Shown here one piece after another: positions 8,693 through 19,495 of a stretch of 64,000 nucleotides of DNA (position 1 is its first letter; each line of letters opens with the position of its first letter). Location of the stretch: contig NZ_JACLZJ010000001.1 of NCBI RefSeq assembly GCF_014253075.1, positions 1,240,001 through 1,304,000 of the forward strand, in the 5' to 3' direction. The DNA is from Ochrobactrum sp. CM-21-5 (GTDB lineage Bacteria; Pseudomonadota; Alphaproteobacteria; Rhizobiales; Rhizobiaceae). Both the position numbers and the translations under genes were made by a program. The notes beneath the pieces were generated by a model. It saw only the letters and a list, made by a program, of their open reading frames with translations, ran no database searches and had not been told where the DNA came from.

Positions 8693-10774
8693 ATGGCAAA
8701 GATCAAGGTTGACGGCACAGAGATCGAAATTCCCGATCACTATACGCTCCTTCAGGCTGCCGAAGCCGCAGGCGCGGAAGTGCCGCGTTTTTGTTTCCAC
8801 GAACGGCTTTCCATCGCCGGAAACTGCCGTATGTGTCTGGTTGAAGTAAAAGGCGGACCGCCGAAGCCGGCGGCATCCTGCGCCATGGGCGTGCGCGACC
8901 TGCGTCCCGGTCCGAACGGCGAAGCGCCCGAAATCTTCACCAACACGCCGATGGTCAAGAAGGCCCGCGAAGGTGTGATGGAATTCCTGCTCATCAACCA
9001 CCCGCTGGATTGCCCGATCTGCGATCAGGGCGGCGAGTGCGACTTGCAGGATCAGGCGATGGCCTTCGGCACGGACGGTTCGCGCTATCGCGAGAACAAG
9101 CGCGCTGTCGAGAACAAATATATCGGTCCGCTCGTCAAGACGGTCATGACGCGCTGCATCCACTGCACGCGCTGCGTCCGCTTCACGACCGAAGTGGCCG
9201 GCATTTCCGAGCTGGGTCTGATCGGTCGCGGCGAAGACGCCGAGATCACCACCTATCTCGAACGCGCCATGACCTCGGAACTTCAGGGCAATGTCATCGA
9301 CTTGTGCCCGGTCGGCGCTCTGACCTCGCGTCCTTACGCTTTCCAGGCGCGTCCGTGGGAATTGAACAAGACCGAAACCATCGACGTGATGGATGCGGTC
9401 GGTTCCAACATCCGCGTTGACACCCGTGGCCGTGAAGTGATGCGCGTCATGCCGCGCATCAATGAACACGTCAACGAAGAGTGGATTTCCGACAAGACCC
9501 GCTTCATCTGGGACGGTCTGCGCACGCAGCGCCTCGACCGTCCATATGTGCGCAAGGATGGCCGCCTGGTCGCGGCGTCGTGGCCTGAAGCTTTCGCAGC
9601 AATCGCTGCCAGGGTTTCGGCAACACCGGCCGACAGAATAGGCGCTGTTGCCGGCGATCTGGCTTCGGTCGAAGAAATCTATGCGCTGAAGACCCTGATG
9701 GGCTCGCTCGGCTCCGCCAATATCGACAGCCGTCAGGATGGCGTGAGCCTCGATCCGGCGCTCGGTCGTGCAACCTACCTTTTCAACACTTCGATCGAAG
9801 GCATTGAAAACGCTGATGCTTTGCTCATCATCGGTTCCAATCCGCGGATCGAAGCCGCAGTTCTGAATGCACGCATTCGCAAGCGCCAGCGCATGGGGCC
9901 GTTCCCGGTCGCGCTGATTGGCGAACAGACTGAGCTGCGTTACGACTACGAGTATCTGGGCGCAGGCGCAGACACGCTCGCAGCCGTTGCCGCTGGCAAA
10001 CACGCATTCCGCGACGTGCTGGCCAAGGCCGAACGTCCGCTGATCATCATCGGTCAGGGCGCGCTCACCGGCGATAATGGCCGTGCGGTTCTTTCGACCG
10101 CCGCCAAGCTTGCGCAGGATGTCGGTGCGATCAAGGACGAATGGAACGGCTTCTCCGTTCTGCATACCGCAGCTTCGCGCGTCGGCGCTCTGGACCTCGG
10201 CTTCGTGCCGGGCGAGGGCGGCAAGCCGGCCCGTGATATGCTGGGCAAGCTTGATGTCGTGTTCCTGCTCGGTGCAGACGAACTCGACATGACCGCCAAG
10301 GGTTCGAGCTTCGTGGTGTACATCGGCACGCACGGCGATGCCGGTGCGCATGTCGCAGACGTCATTCTGCCGGGCGCAGCCTATACGGAAAAGTCGGGCA
10401 CATGGCTCAACACCGAAGGCCGCGTGCAGCTCGGCAACCGCGCCGGTTTCGCACCGGGCGAGGCTAAGGAAGACTGGGCGATCCTGCGCGCTCTTTCCGA
10501 CAGCCTGGGCAAGCGCCTGCCGTTCGACTCGCTGTCGCAGCTTCGCGCGAAGCTCTATGCGGACTACCCGCATATGATGGCTATCGACACCATTACACCT
10601 GCTTCCGCCGACGATCTCGTCGCGCTGGCAGGCAAGGCTTCCAATCCGGGCAGCGACGCGTTCGTTTCCCCGGTCAAGGATTTTTACCTCACGAACCCGA
10701 TCGCCCGCGCTTCCGCCGTCATGGCAGAGTGCTCGGCGCTTGCGGCAGGCAGCTTCAGCCAGGCAGCCGAGTAA
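8693..10774 (+). CDS. nuoG: NADH-quinone oxidoreductase subunit G
   Basis: 693 residues, the 75-kDa iron-sulfur subunit. The N-terminus binds [2Fe-2S] N1b (RMCLVE and flanking Cys), then a His/Cys [4Fe-4S] site ([18 protein letters not shown]) and a CxxCxxC site ([11 protein letters not shown]). A molybdopterin-oxidoreductase-like domain, catalytically inert in this family, fills the rest. I chose ATG 8693 (MAKIKVDG) over an in-frame ATG 24 bp upstream because it has the better-spaced GGAAAA site and matches the family N-terminus. Confidence 0.96.
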   Translation: MAKIKVDGTEIEIPDHYTLLQAAEAAGAEVPRFCFHERLSIAGNCRMCLVEVKGGPPKPAASCAMGVRDLRPGPNGEAPEIFTNTPMVKKAREGVMEFLLINHPLDCPICDQGGECDLQDQAMAFGTDGSRYRENKRAVENKYIGPLVKTVMTRCIHCTRCVRFTTEVAGISELGLIGRGEDAEITTYLERAMTSELQGNVIDLCPVGALTSRPYAFQARPWELNKTETIDVMDAVGSNIRVDTRGREVMRVMPRINEHVNEEWISDKTRFIWDGLRTQRLDRPYVRKDGRLVAASWPEAFAAIAARVSATPADRIGAVAGDLASVEEIYALKTLMGSLGSANIDSRQDGVSLDPALGRATYLFNTSIEGIENADALLIIGSNPRIEAAVLNARIRKRQRMGPFPVALIGEQTELRYDYEYLGAGADTLAAVAAGKHAFRDVLAKAERPLIIIGQGALTGDNGRAVLSTAAKLAQDVGAIKDEWNGFSVLHTAASRVGALDLGFVPGEGGKPARDMLGKLDVVFLLGADELDMTAKGSSFVVYIGTHGDAGAHVADVILPGAAYTEKSGTWLNTEGRVQLGNRAGFAPGEAKEDWAILRALSDSLGKRLPFDSLSQLRAKLYADYPHMMAIDTITPASADDLVALAGKASNPGSDAFVSPVKDFYLTNPIARASAVMAECSALAAGSFSQAAE

Positions 10775-10794
10775 GGCGAGAGAGAGACGGAAAA

Positions 10795-11838
10795 ATGGAC
10801 GGAATTTTTGCAGCTTACGTCTTGCCCGCGCTGATCATAGCGCTGAAGTCGGTCGTTCTGCTCGTCGTATTGCTGATTGTCGTGGCATACCTGCTTTATG
10901 CGGATCGCAAGATCTGGGCGGCGGTACAGCTTCGCCGCGGCCCGAACGTGGTCGGCCCCTGGGGTCTGTTCCAGGCTTTTGCCGACTTGTTCAAATTCGT
11001 TTTCAAGGAACCGATCATCCCGTCGGGCGCCAACAAGGGCGTGTTCCTGCTGGCTCCGTTCGTTTCGGCGGTTCTGGCGCTGGCGACATGGGCGGTCATT
11101 CCGGTCAGCGAAGGCTGGGCAATCGCCAATATCAACGTCGGCATTCTCTACATCTTCGCCATTTCTTCGCTTGAAGTTTATGGCGTCATCATGGGCGGCT
11201 GGGCGTCCAACTCGAAGTATCCGTTCCTCGGCGCGCTTCGTTCTGCCGCCCAGATGGTTTCCTATGAAGTGTCCATCGGCTTCGTGATCGTCACGGTGCT
11301 GCTGACGGTTGGCTCGCTCAATCTCACCGACATCGTTCTGTCGCAGAATACCGGACTTGGCACCATGCTGGGCCTGCCGGGTTCGTTCCTCGACTGGAAC
11401 TGGCTCAGCCTGTTTCCGATGTTCGTGATCTTCTATATCTCGGCTCTTGCTGAAACGAACCGCCCGCCTTTCGATCTGGTCGAAGCGGAATCGGAACTCG
11501 TGGCCGGTCACATGATCGAATATTCGTCCACGCCGTTTCTGCTGTTCTTCCTCGGCGAGTATGTGGCGATTACGCTGATGTGCGCCCTGATGACCATCCT
11601 GTTCCTCGGCGGCTGGCTGCCTCCGGTTGATGTGTGGTTCCTCAGCTGGGTGCCGGGCATCATCTGGTTCATGCTGAAGCTGTGCTTCTGCTTCTTCCTG
11701 TTCGCCATGGCGAAGGCAATCGTCCCGCGCTACCGTTACGACCAGCTGATGCGTCTGGGCTGGAAAGTGTTCCTGCCGATCTCGCTGTTCATGGTTGTCG
11801 CCACGGCAACCTTCCTCAAAGTCTTCGGTCTGGCGTAA
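10795..11838 (+). CDS. nuoH: NADH-quinone oxidoreductase subunit H
   Basis: 347 residues with about eight membrane helices. It connects the quinone pocket to the proton-pumping arm. Hallmarks: [21 protein letters not shown], and the acidic loop [19 protein letters not shown] that lines the quinone channel. The start at 10795 follows a purine-rich ribosome site; longer in-frame starts would extend into the nuoG coding end. Confidence 0.97.
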   Translation: MDGIFAAYVLPALIIALKSVVLLVVLLIVVAYLLYADRKIWAAVQLRRGPNVVGPWGLFQAFADLFKFVFKEPIIPSGANKGVFLLAPFVSAVLALATWAVIPVSEGWAIANINVGILYIFAISSLEVYGVIMGGWASNSKYPFLGALRSAAQMVSYEVSIGFVIVTVLLTVGSLNLTDIVLSQNTGLGTMLGLPGSFLDWNWLSLFPMFVIFYISALAETNRPPFDLVEAESELVAGHMIEYSSTPFLLFFLGEYVAITLMCALMTILFLGGWLPPVDVWFLSWVPGIIWFMLKLCFCFFLFAMAKAIVPRYRYDQLMRLGWKVFLPISLFMVVATATFLKVFGLA

Positions 11839-11850
11839 GGAGTAATAAGA

Positions 11851-12342
11851 ATGGCTTCAATCGCACAAGCGGCCAAATCGCTCCTTCTCAAGGAATTCGT
11901 CGCGGCTTTCTTCCTTTCCATGCGTCAGTTCTTTGCGCCCAAGGCGACACTGAACTATCCGCATGAAAAAGGCCCGGTTTCGCCGCGCTTCCGTGGCGAG
12001 CATGCGCTGCGCCGTTATCCCAACGGTGAAGAACGCTGCATCGCCTGCAAGCTTTGCGAGGCGATTTGCCCGGCGCAGGCCATCACCATCGAGGCTGGTC
12101 CGCGCCGCAACGACGGCACGCGCCGCACGGTGCGTTACGACATCGACATGGTGAAGTGCATCTATTGCGGCTTCTGTCAGGAAGCCTGCCCGGTGGATGC
12201 CATCGTTGAAGGTCCGAACTTCGAGTTCGCGACCGAAACGCGTGAAGAGCTTTACTACGACAAGGAAAAGCTCCTTGCTAATGGCGACCGCTGGGAACGC
12301 GAAATCGCGCGCAATATTGCGCTGGATGCGCCGTATCGCTGA
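11851..12342 (+). CDS. nuoI: NADH-quinone oxidoreductase subunit I (2x[4Fe-4S])
   Basis: 163 residues. Two ferredoxin-type cluster motifs, [16 protein letters not shown] and [16 protein letters not shown], bind N6a and N6b, which relay electrons to NuoB. Ribosome site AAGGAGTAATAAG before ATG. The N-terminal amphipathic helix that lies on the membrane is present. Last gene before a 172-bp hairpin-rich gap in the operon. Confidence 0.97.
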   Translation: MASIAQAAKSLLLKEFVAAFFLSMRQFFAPKATLNYPHEKGPVSPRFRGEHALRRYPNGEERCIACKLCEAICPAQAITIEAGPRRNDGTRRTVRYDIDMVKCIYCGFCQEACPVDAIVEGPNFEFATETREELYYDKEKLLANGDRWEREIARNIALDAPYR

Positions 12343-12514
12343 TCGGTAACAGCCGGAATTTTGTTCCGGCTGCCGAGGTTTTAAAATTGGCGGCAAGGTG
12401 GGGAGACCCGGCTTGCCGCTGGAATTCGGGTTTCGCGAGTTTCTCGCGGCAAACAAAGAATAAAGCGGGCAAGGCAATAAGGCTTTGCTCACGGAAAGGT
12501 GTTGGGGGTTCCCC
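12343..12514 (+). other. Three consecutive stem-loops between nuoI and nuoJ
   Basis: The only large gap in the operon. Hairpins: AGCCGGAA-ttttg-TTCCGGCT (12351-12371), GCGGCAAG...CTTGCCGC (12390-12419) and CGCGAG-ttt-CTCGCG (12434-12448). The first is followed by GGTTTTAAAA rather than a clean U-tract, so it could be a weak terminator or a processing/stability element. It would separate the peripheral-arm and quinone-module genes (nuoA-I) from the membrane-arm genes (nuoJ-N). Confidence 0.6.
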
Positions 12515-13132
12515 ATGCTAACAGGTATTGCGGCAGCGTTCTTCTATCTGTTCGCCTTTATCATGATCGCCAGTGCGTTCATGGTGATTGCGGCGCGCAA
12601 CCCCGTGCATTCGGTGCTGTTTCTGATCCTCACATTCTTCAATGCGGCGGCTTTGTTCCTGCTGACGGGGGCCGAGTTCCTCGCCATGATCCTGCTCGTC
12701 GTTTATGTCGGCGCTGTGGCGGTGCTCTTCCTCTTCGTCGTCATGATGCTTGATGTGGATTTTGCGGAACTGAAGCGCGGCGCACTGCAATATGCGCCGG
12801 TCGGCGCTCTGGTGGGGCTCATCCTGCTGGGCGAATTGATCTTCGTGTTCGCGAGCCACATCTTCACGCCGAAGCTGGGGCAGGGCATCGTGCCGATCCC
12901 CGATCTGGCCGAGCGATCCAACACCGCAGCGCTCGGTGACATTCTTTATACGACTTACGTCTTTTACTTCCAGATCGCAGGCCTCGTCCTTCTGGTTGCG
13001 ATGATCGGCGCTATCGTTCTGACGCTGCGGCACAAGCCGAACGTCAAGCGCCAGTCCATCCCGGTCCAGGTTGCGCGCACGCCGGAAACCGCGATCGAGA
13101 TCAGAAAAGTCGAAACGGGCAAAGGGATCTGA
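12515..13132 (+). CDS. nuoJ: NADH-quinone oxidoreductase subunit J
   Basis: 205 residues, five predicted membrane helices, with the family segment [23 protein letters not shown]. The start ATG 12515 ([13 protein letters not shown]) follows GGGGG; a start 30 bp upstream would add a hydrophilic stretch atypical of NuoJ. The C-terminal ~35 residues form a basic, soluble tail. First gene after the intra-operon hairpins, 10 bp before nuoK. Confidence 0.95.
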   Translation: MLTGIAAAFFYLFAFIMIASAFMVIAARNPVHSVLFLILTFFNAAALFLLTGAEFLAMILLVVYVGAVAVLFLFVVMMLDVDFAELKRGALQYAPVGALVGLILLGELIFVFASHIFTPKLGQGIVPIPDLAERSNTAALGDILYTTYVFYFQIAGLVLLVAMIGAIVLTLRHKPNVKRQSIPVQVARTPETAIEIRKVETGKGI

Positions 13133-13142
13133 GGACAAGCAT

Positions 13143-13451
13143 ATGGAAATCGGTATCGCTCACTATCTGACCGTTTCGGCCATCCTGTTCACGCTTGGCG
13201 TCTTCGGTATCTTTTTGAACCGCAAGAACGTCATCGTCATCCTGATGTCGATCGAATTGATCCTTCTCTCGGTCAATCTCAACTTCGTGGCGTTTTCATC
13301 CGTGCTCGGCGATATGGTCGGGCAGGTCTTCGCCCTTTTCGTACTGACTGTTGCGGCTGCTGAAGCCGCTATCGGTCTGGCAATTCTCGTTGTTTTCTTC
13401 CGTAATCGCGGTTCCATCGCGGTGGAAGACGTCAATGTTATGAAAGGTTGA
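13143..13451 (+). CDS. nuoK: NADH-quinone oxidoreductase subunit K
   Basis: 102 residues, three membrane helices, MrpC-like. The conserved glutamates of the proton path are in [13 protein letters not shown] (helix 2) and [13 protein letters not shown] (helix 3). ATG 13143 gives the typical 100-102-residue length. Tightly spaced with nuoJ and nuoL. Confidence 0.97.
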   Translation: MEIGIAHYLTVSAILFTLGVFGIFLNRKNVIVILMSIELILLSVNLNFVAFSSVLGDMVGQVFALFVLTVAAAEAAIGLAILVVFFRNRGSIAVEDVNVMKG

Positions 13452-13458
13452 CGGGCAA

Positions 13459-15453
13459 ATGCTCTACTACGCGATCGTCTTCCTTCCGCTTTTCGGCTTC
13501 CTGATTGCCGGTCTTTTCGGCAATCAGATCGGAGCCAAAGCGAGTGAATACATCACTTCCGGCTTCATGGTCATCGTTGCGCTCCTCTCGTGGGTGGTCT
13601 TCTTCCAGATCCCGATGGGCCATGATGCTGAAACCGTTCGTATCCCGGTTCTTCATTGGGTCACGTCGGGCACGCTGTCTTTCGACTGGGCGTTGCGCAT
13701 CGATACGCTGACCGGTGTCATGCTGGTGGTCGTGAATTCGGTTTCGGCACTCGTGCATATCTATTCGATCGGATATATGCACCACGATCCGAACCGTCCG
13801 CGCTTCTTCGCCTATCTGTCGCTCTTCACCTTCGCCATGCTCATGCTGGTGACGTCGGACAATCTCATTCAGATGTTCTTCGGCTGGGAAGGCGTGGGCC
13901 TGGCTTCCTATCTTCTGATCGGTTTCTGGTTCAAGAAGCCTTCGGCCAATGCCGCCGCCATGAAGGCCTTCGTCGTCAACCGTGTTGGTGACTTCGGCTT
14001 TCTGCTCGGCATCTTCGGCGTGTTCGCCCTGTTCCAGTCGGTTGATTACAACACCATCTTTGCCGCCGCCGCCAACTATCTCCCGGCGGAAGGTGCGAGC
14101 GACGCCAATCAGGTAGTCCTGAATTTCCTTGGCTATCAATTGGACAAGCAGGGTGCGATCACGATTACCTGCCTGCTGCTCTTCATGGGCGCGATGGGCA
14201 AGTCGGCGCAGTTCCTGCTTCACACCTGGCTTCCTGACGCCATGGAAGGCCCGACCCCGGTTTCGGCGCTCATTCACGCCGCCACCATGGTCACCGCCGG
14301 CGTGTTCATGGTTGCGCGCATGTCGCCGATCTTCGAACTGTCGCACACGGCTCTGCTGATCGTCACCATCATCGGTGCGACCACGGCATTCTTCGCCGCG
14401 ACCGTCGGTCTGGTGCAGAACGATATCAAGCGCGTCATCGCTTATTCGACCTGTTCGCAGCTCGGCTACATGTTCGCGGCGCTGGGCGTCGGCGCTTACG
14501 GTGCCGCTGTTTTCCACCTGTTCACGCACGCCTTCTTCAAGGCGCTTCTGTTCCTTGGCGCCGGTTCGGTTATCCATGCCGTTTCCGACGAGCAGGACAT
14601 GCGCCGCATGGGCGGTCTGCGCAAGGTGGTTCCGACCACCTACTGGATGATGATCATTGGCACGGTTGCGCTGACGGGGCTCGGTGTTCCGGGAACGCTT
14701 ATCGGCACTGCCGGTTTCTTCTCCAAGGATGCGATCATCGAATCCGTATTCGCCTCGCACAGCGGCGCGAGTGGCTATGCCTTCACGCTTCTGGTCGTGG
14801 CTGCGCTCTTCACGAGCTTCTATTCCTGGCGTCTGATTTTCATGACCTTCCACGGCAAGCCGCGCGCTTCGGCGGAAGTCATGCATCATGCCCATGAATC
14901 GCCGCTGGTCATGCTCGTACCGCTGTTCCTTCTGGGTATCGGCGCACTTCTGGCCGGTGTCCTGTTCAAGGAGTACTTCTTCGGTCACGATTATGCCGAA
15001 TTCTGGAAAGGCTCGTTGTTTACGTCGGCTGCCAACCAGATTCTCGAGGAATATCATCATGTTCCTCTATGGGTTAAGCTGTCGCCGTTCATTTCGATGG
15101 TGCTTGGCTTCGTCATCGCCTGGGTATTCTATATCCGCTCGCCGGAAATGCCGAAGGAACTCGCAGCCCGTCACCGTGGCCTGTACCAGTTCCTCCTGAA
15201 CAAGTGGTACTTCGACGAACTGTACGACTTCATCTTCGTTCGTCCGGCGCGCTGGCTTGGCCGCGTGTTCTGGAAGGGCGGCGACAGTTGGCTTATTGAC
15301 GGCTTCGGCCCGGACGGCGTGTCGGCCCGTGTGCTCGATGTCACCAACCGCGTCGTCAAGATGCAGTCCGGATACCTTTATCATTACGCATTCGCGATGC
15401 TGATCGGCGTCGCCGCGCTCGTCACCTGGATGATGCTCGGGAGCTCTTTCTGA
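13459..15453 (+). CDS. nuoL: NADH-quinone oxidoreductase subunit L
   Basis: 664 residues, the distal antiporter-like proton-pumping subunit, with many membrane helices. Family blocks are visible: [39 protein letters not shown] and HAATMVTAG, carrying the Glu/Lys/His of the proton channel. The C-terminal portion includes the long lateral helix region. Its stop shares bases with the nuoM start (TGATG). Confidence 0.98.
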   Translation: MLYYAIVFLPLFGFLIAGLFGNQIGAKASEYITSGFMVIVALLSWVVFFQIPMGHDAETVRIPVLHWVTSGTLSFDWALRIDTLTGVMLVVVNSVSALVHIYSIGYMHHDPNRPRFFAYLSLFTFAMLMLVTSDNLIQMFFGWEGVGLASYLLIGFWFKKPSANAAAMKAFVVNRVGDFGFLLGIFGVFALFQSVDYNTIFAAAANYLPAEGASDANQVVLNFLGYQLDKQGAITITCLLLFMGAMGKSAQFLLHTWLPDAMEGPTPVSALIHAATMVTAGVFMVARMSPIFELSHTALLIVTIIGATTAFFAATVGLVQNDIKRVIAYSTCSQLGYMFAALGVGAYGAAVFHLFTHAFFKALLFLGAGSVIHAVSDEQDMRRMGGLRKVVPTTYWMMIIGTVALTGLGVPGTLIGTAGFFSKDAIIESVFASHSGASGYAFTLLVVAALFTSFYSWRLIFMTFHGKPRASAEVMHHAHESPLVMLVPLFLLGIGALLAGVLFKEYFFGHDYAEFWKGSLFTSAANQILEEYHHVPLWVKLSPFISMVLGFVIAWVFYIRSPEMPKELAARHRGLYQFLLNKWYFDELYDFIFVRPARWLGRVFWKGGDSWLIDGFGPDGVSARVLDVTNRVVKMQSGYLYHYAFAMLIGVAALVTWMMLGSSF

Positions 15454-16961
15454 TGACCGACTGGCCAATTCTCTCAACGGTCACGTTTCTGCCGCTCGTC
15501 GGCGCGTTACTGATCCTTCTCATCAAGGATGACAGCGAGGCTTCGCGTCGCAATATCCGCAACGTCGCTTTGCTGACGACGGTGTTTGTCTTCATCCTGT
15601 CGCTCGTCGTCTGGGCCGGTTTCGATAATTCGAATCCGGGTTTCCAGATGGTCGAGCAGCTCGACTGGATGGGTGGCGGCATCAGCTACCACATGGGCGT
15701 GGACGGTATTTCCGTCCTGTTCGTGGTGCTTTCGGCATTCCTGATGCCTTTCTGCATTCTCGCAAGCTGGGTGTCGGTGGAAAAGCGCGTCAAGGAATAC
15801 ATGATCGCGTTTCTCATTCTGGAAACGCTCATGATCGGCGTGTTCTGTGCGCTCGACCTGTTCCTGTTCTACGTGTTCTTCGAAGCAAGCCTTATCCCGA
15901 TGTTCATCATCATCGGCGTGTGGGGCGGCAAGCGCCGCGTTTATGCGAGCCTGAAGTTCTTCCTCTACACCTTGCTGGGCTCGGTCCTGATGCTCATCGC
16001 CATCATGGCCATGTACTGGCAGGCAGGCACGATGAACATCGTGGAACTGCTGAAGTACGACTTCCCTGCCGGTATGCAGACATGGCTATGGCTCGCATTC
16101 TTCGCGTCCTTCGCCGTCAAGATGCCGATGTGGCCGGTCCACACCTGGCTTCCGGATGCGCACGTTGAGGCGCCAACGGCTGGCTCGGTCATTCTGGCAG
16201 GTATCCTCCTGAAGCTCGGCGGTTACGGTTTCATCCGTTTTTCGCTGCCGATGTTCCCGCTGGCATCCGCCGATTTCGCGCCGTTCATCTTCGCTCTCTC
16301 GGTCGTCGCGATTATCTACACCTCGCTGGTGGCGATGGTGCAGGACGATATGAAGAAGCTGATCGCCTATTCGTCGGTAGCGCACATGGCTTACGTGACC
16401 ATGGGTATCTTCGCTGCCAACGAGCAGGGCATCCAGGGCGCAATCTTCCAGATGCTGTCGCACGGCATCGTGTCGGGCGCGCTCTTCCTCTGCGTCGGCG
16501 TCATCTACGACCGCATGCATACCCGCGAGATCGCAGCCTTTGGCGGCCTTGTGAACAACATGCCGAAATATGCCGTCGCCTTCCTCATCTTCACGATGGC
16601 GAATGTCGGCCTGCCGGGCACGTCCGGCTTCATCGGCGAGTTCCTCACGCTGTTCGGCGTGTTCCGGGTCAATACGTGGGTGGCGCTTTTCGCAACCTCC
16701 GGCGTCATTCTCTCGGCCTGCTATGCACTGTGGCTCTACCGTAAGGTGATCTTCGGTGCGCTGGACAAGGAAAGCCTGAAAGCGCTGCTGGATCTCAGCC
16801 CGCGTGAGAAGCTCATTCTCTATCCGCTGGTGGCACTCACCATCTTCTTCGGCGTATATCCGACACCGGTCTTCAATGTGACTGCTGGTGCCGTGAATGC
16901 TCTGGTTCAACAATACGACGCTGCTGTTGGCGGTTCCGCCAACGCAATGCTGGCGCAATAA
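15453..16961 (+). CDS. nuoM: NADH-quinone oxidoreductase subunit M
   Basis: 502 residues, second antiporter-like proton-pumping subunit, about 14 membrane helices. Motifs: [18 protein letters not shown] with the channel glutamate, and [20 protein letters not shown] with the channel lysine/histidine region. Translationally coupled to nuoL by a one-base overlap. Confidence 0.98.
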   Translation: MTDWPILSTVTFLPLVGALLILLIKDDSEASRRNIRNVALLTTVFVFILSLVVWAGFDNSNPGFQMVEQLDWMGGGISYHMGVDGISVLFVVLSAFLMPFCILASWVSVEKRVKEYMIAFLILETLMIGVFCALDLFLFYVFFEASLIPMFIIIGVWGGKRRVYASLKFFLYTLLGSVLMLIAIMAMYWQAGTMNIVELLKYDFPAGMQTWLWLAFFASFAVKMPMWPVHTWLPDAHVEAPTAGSVILAGILLKLGGYGFIRFSLPMFPLASADFAPFIFALSVVAIIYTSLVAMVQDDMKKLIAYSSVAHMAYVTMGIFAANEQGIQGAIFQMLSHGIVSGALFLCVGVIYDRMHTREIAAFGGLVNNMPKYAVAFLIFTMANVGLPGTSGFIGEFLTLFGVFRVNTWVALFATSGVILSACYALWLYRKVIFGALDKESLKALLDLSPREKLILYPLVALTIFFGVYPTPVFNVTAGAVNALVQQYDAAVGGSANAMLAQ

Positions 16962-16981
16962 GAAAATAAAGGCGTGAGGTC

Positions 16982-18418
16982 ATGCAGACTGATCTGATAG
17001 CTCATCTGACCCTTGCAGCACCGGAGGTTCTCCTTGCTGTAGGCGCCTTGGCGCTGCTCATGATTGGCGTGTTCTCCGGCGAAAGAGCCACCACGCTTGT
17101 CAACGGCCTGTCCGTTGCGGTGTTGATTGGCGCACTGGCACTGGTGTTGCTGTTCCCGGCCAACGGCAACGCTTTCGGCGATGCATTGGTCAATGACGGC
17201 TTCAGCCGTTTCATGAAGACACTGACTCTCATCGGTTCCATCGTGACACTGGTGATGTCGGTCGGCTTTGCGAAGGCGGAAAAGTTCGACAAGTTCGAAT
17301 TCCCTGTGTTGATCGTATTGTCGACGCTCGGCATGCTCCTGATGGTGTCGGCATCGAACATGCTGTCGCTTTATCTGGGCCTCGAACTGCAATCGCTGGC
17401 GCTTTATGTGCTGGCGGCGTTCAATCGTGACAGCGTACGCTCGACGGAAGCTGGCTTGAAGTACTTCGTCCTGGGTTCGCTTTCCTCGGGCATGCTTCTC
17501 TACGGCATCACGCTCGTTTACGGCTATACCGGTCATATCGGCTTTGCCGAAATCGCCAGGGTAGTCGCCGGCGGAGAGCGTGAACTGGGCCTCGTCTTCG
17601 GCCTCGTCTTCATCCTGGCCGGTTTGGCGTTCAAGATTTCCGCTGTTCCGTTCCACATGTGGACGCCGGACGTTTACGAAGGCTCGCCGACGCCGGTCAC
17701 GGCGTATTTCGCAGCCGCTCCGAAGATGGCCGCCATGGCGCTTATCATCCGCGTCGTCGCGGAGGCCTTCGCTCCGGTCACGCAAGACTGGCAGCAAGTC
17801 ATCATCTTCGTGGCGATAGCATCGATGGTGCTGGGCGCCTTCGCCGCCATCGGCCAGCGCAACATCAAGCGCCTGATGGCATATTCGTCCATCAGCCACA
17901 TGGGCTATGCTCTTGTCGGTCTTGCTGCCGGTACGGCTGTGGGCGTGAAGGGTGTCGTCATCTACATGGCGATTTACCTTGCGATGACGCTCGGCGCTTT
18001 TGCTTTCATCCTTGCCATGCGTACCAAGGATGGCAATGTCGAAAACATTGACGACATGGCTGGTCTCTCCCGTACCAATCCGGTGCTGGCGACCATCATG
18101 ACGATCTTCCTGTTTTCGCTGGCTGGCATTCCGCCGCTCGCAGGCTTTTTCGGCAAGTGGTACACCTTTGCCGCAGCCGTGCAGGCCGGGCTTTACCCGC
18201 TTGCCATCATCGGCATCGTGGCTTCGGTCGTGGGCGCATTCTACTATCTGCGCATGATCAAGCTGATGTGGTTCGATGAACCGGTCATCGGCTTCCAGCC
18301 GGTCGCGGGCGAGTTGCGTCTCGTTCTCGGCGTTACGGGCGCCTTCGTGCTCTTCTACGTCTTCATTGCCGGGCCAATCGGCGGTTTTGCCGAAGCCGCA
18401 GCAAAGACGTTCTTTTAA
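16982..18418 (+). CDS. nuoN: NADH-quinone oxidoreductase subunit N
   Basis: 478 residues, third antiporter-like subunit and last gene of the nuo operon. Hallmarks: [40 protein letters not shown] and [12 protein letters not shown]. Ribosome site GGCGTGAGGTC. birA follows 23 bp downstream on the same strand, so it may be read through from the nuo promoter. Confidence 0.98.
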   Translation: MQTDLIAHLTLAAPEVLLAVGALALLMIGVFSGERATTLVNGLSVAVLIGALALVLLFPANGNAFGDALVNDGFSRFMKTLTLIGSIVTLVMSVGFAKAEKFDKFEFPVLIVLSTLGMLLMVSASNMLSLYLGLELQSLALYVLAAFNRDSVRSTEAGLKYFVLGSLSSGMLLYGITLVYGYTGHIGFAEIARVVAGGERELGLVFGLVFILAGLAFKISAVPFHMWTPDVYEGSPTPVTAYFAAAPKMAAMALIIRVVAEAFAPVTQDWQQVIIFVAIASMVLGAFAAIGQRNIKRLMAYSSISHMGYALVGLAAGTAVGVKGVVIYMAIYLAMTLGAFAFILAMRTKDGNVENIDDMAGLSRTNPVLATIMTIFLFSLAGIPPLAGFFGKWYTFAAAVQAGLYPLAIIGIVASVVGAFYYLRMIKLMWFDEPVIGFQPVAGELRLVLGVTGAFVLFYVFIAGPIGGFAEAAAKTFF

Positions 18419-18441
18419 AACCGGGGCAGGCGGACGCATTG

Positions 18442-19239
18442 ATGAGTTTTGCGCTTTCGCCTGTTGCCGAAAATGCTGCCTACCGTCTCGAAAGTTTCGA
18501 GACGGTAGGCTCCACCAACGCGCTGGCTCTGGAACGGGCCGCAGCTGGTGATCCAGGCAAGCTCTGGCTTGTTTCGAAGAGGCAGGAAAGCGGGCGTGGA
18601 AGGCGTGGTCGCGCCTGGTCTACACCGGAAGGCAATCTGGCTTCCACGCTTCTCCTGATTGAATCCTATGAGATGAAAACAGCGGCGACGCTGGGTTTCG
18701 TCGCGGGCCTTTCGCTGGCCGATGCGCTGGATGCCGTCTTCGCCGCATCCGGCCCGCCAATGCTGCCGGGGATTGGTCTCAAATGGCCGAATGACGTGCT
18801 GGTGGACGGAGCCAAGCTCTCCGGCATTTTGCTGGAATCCTCGATTCTCGCAAAGGATCGGTTTGCTATCGCAATCGGCATCGGCACCAATGTCGTCACC
18901 TTCCCCGACGATCTGCCTTATGCGGCGACATCTTTGAAACAGCTGGGCTGCAAGTGTGACGCTGAAATGCTGTTCACCGCCTTGTCCGATGCCTGGACGG
19001 TCAATTATCGTATCTGGAACGAGGGGCGTGGGCTTGACGCCATTCGCAAGCGTTGGCTGGAGCGTACCCATGGCCTTGGCCGGACCGTAACCATGCAGGT
19101 CGAGGGCCGGGTAGTCGAAGGCCGTTTCGAGACCATCGATGAGGCCTGTCGTTTTGTAATCCGGGAGGATGATGGCACGCGAATTGCTGTGACTGCCGGC
19201 GACGTATACTTCGGAACGGCTGCAACAATTCGGAAATAA
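18442..19239 (+). CDS. birA: Biotin-[acetyl-CoA-carboxylase] ligase, monofunctional
   Basis: 265 residues. It makes biotinyl-AMP and transfers biotin to carrier proteins such as AccB. The biotinyl-AMP loop GRGRRGRAW and the KWPNDV motif are present. There is no N-terminal helix-turn-helix, so this is the enzyme-only type, not the repressor type. I use ATG 18442; a TTG directly before it is possible. Codons for YRLESFETV form a perfect 27-bp palindrome (18481-18507, listed separately). Follows nuoN closely, an order I recall from other Rhizobiales. Confidence 0.93.
   Translation: MSFALSPVAENAAYRLESFETVGSTNALALERAAAGDPGKLWLVSKRQESGRGRRGRAWSTPEGNLASTLLLIESYEMKTAATLGFVAGLSLADALDAVFAASGPPMLPGIGLKWPNDVLVDGAKLSGILLESSILAKDRFAIAIGIGTNVVTFPDDLPYAATSLKQLGCKCDAEMLFTALSDAWTVNYRIWNEGRGLDAIRKRWLERTHGLGRTVTMQVEGRVVEGRFETIDEACRFVIREDDGTRIAVTAGDVYFGTAATIRK
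18481..18507. repeat. Perfect 27-bp palindrome within birA
   Basis: Left arm TACCGTCTCGAAA, single central G, right arm the exact reverse complement. It lies 39 bp inside birA and can form a 13-bp stem in DNA or mRNA. There is no U-tract after it, so it is not a classic terminator. Both strands read a YRLE(S/T)FETVG peptide through it, a consequence of the symmetry. Confidence 0.9.
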
Positions 19240-19299
19240 GTGCTTTCTTTTGACTTGCAGGCTTGCAACAGGATGACTTTGGGTCCAGTTGGAGCCTCG

Positions 19300-19346
19300 G
19301 AGCATTTCCAGCAAAAGTGCGTAGCGGTTTTGCGTTGGATAATGCG
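19300..19346 (+). repeat. 47-bp intergenic palindromic repeat, copy A
   Basis: Runs from GAGCATTTCCAGCAAAAG to TTGGATAATGCG. The ends form an imperfect stem (GCATT..CCA..GCAAAA against TTTTGC..TGG..AATGC). A near-identical copy follows 63 bp later and a third lies at 51650. It sits in the 256-bp gap between birA and the RNase J gene. The element looks like a dispersed Rhizobiales-type short palindrome. Confidence 0.85.
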
Positions 19347-19362
19347 ACCAAACAAGTATCTG

Positions 19363-19409
19363 GAGCATTTCCAGCAAAAGTGCATAGCGGTTTTGCGTTG
19401 GATAATGCG
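19363..19409 (+). repeat. 47-bp intergenic palindromic repeat, copy B
   Basis: Second copy, in direct tandem with copy A (63-bp period), differing at one base (GTGCATAGCGG versus GTGCGTAGCGG). The tandem arrangement suggests local duplication after insertion. Confidence 0.85.
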
Positions 19410-19495
19410 AGAGGACAAATATTCAGAGCAGGTCCGGCGTTTCAATAGAAACAGGAACCGCTCTAGACTGCAGGAATAATAACAAAGGAAATTTC

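Noticed and set aside
7121..10573. 1,150-codon open frame on the minus strand opposite nuoF/nuoG
   Set aside because: It lies wholly antisense to two certain nuo genes. Long antisense frames are common in GC-rich DNA because of codon bias, and this one has no ribosome site or family signal.
13438..18439. Long antisense frames opposite nuoL (540 codons) and nuoN (510 codons)
   Set aside because: Same reason: shadows of nuoL and nuoN, with composition rich in His/Arg/Glu typical of reverse-strand artefacts.
19240..19479. Short frames across the birA-rnj gap
   Set aside because: They translate the two palindromic repeats; no ribosome site or conserved protein.
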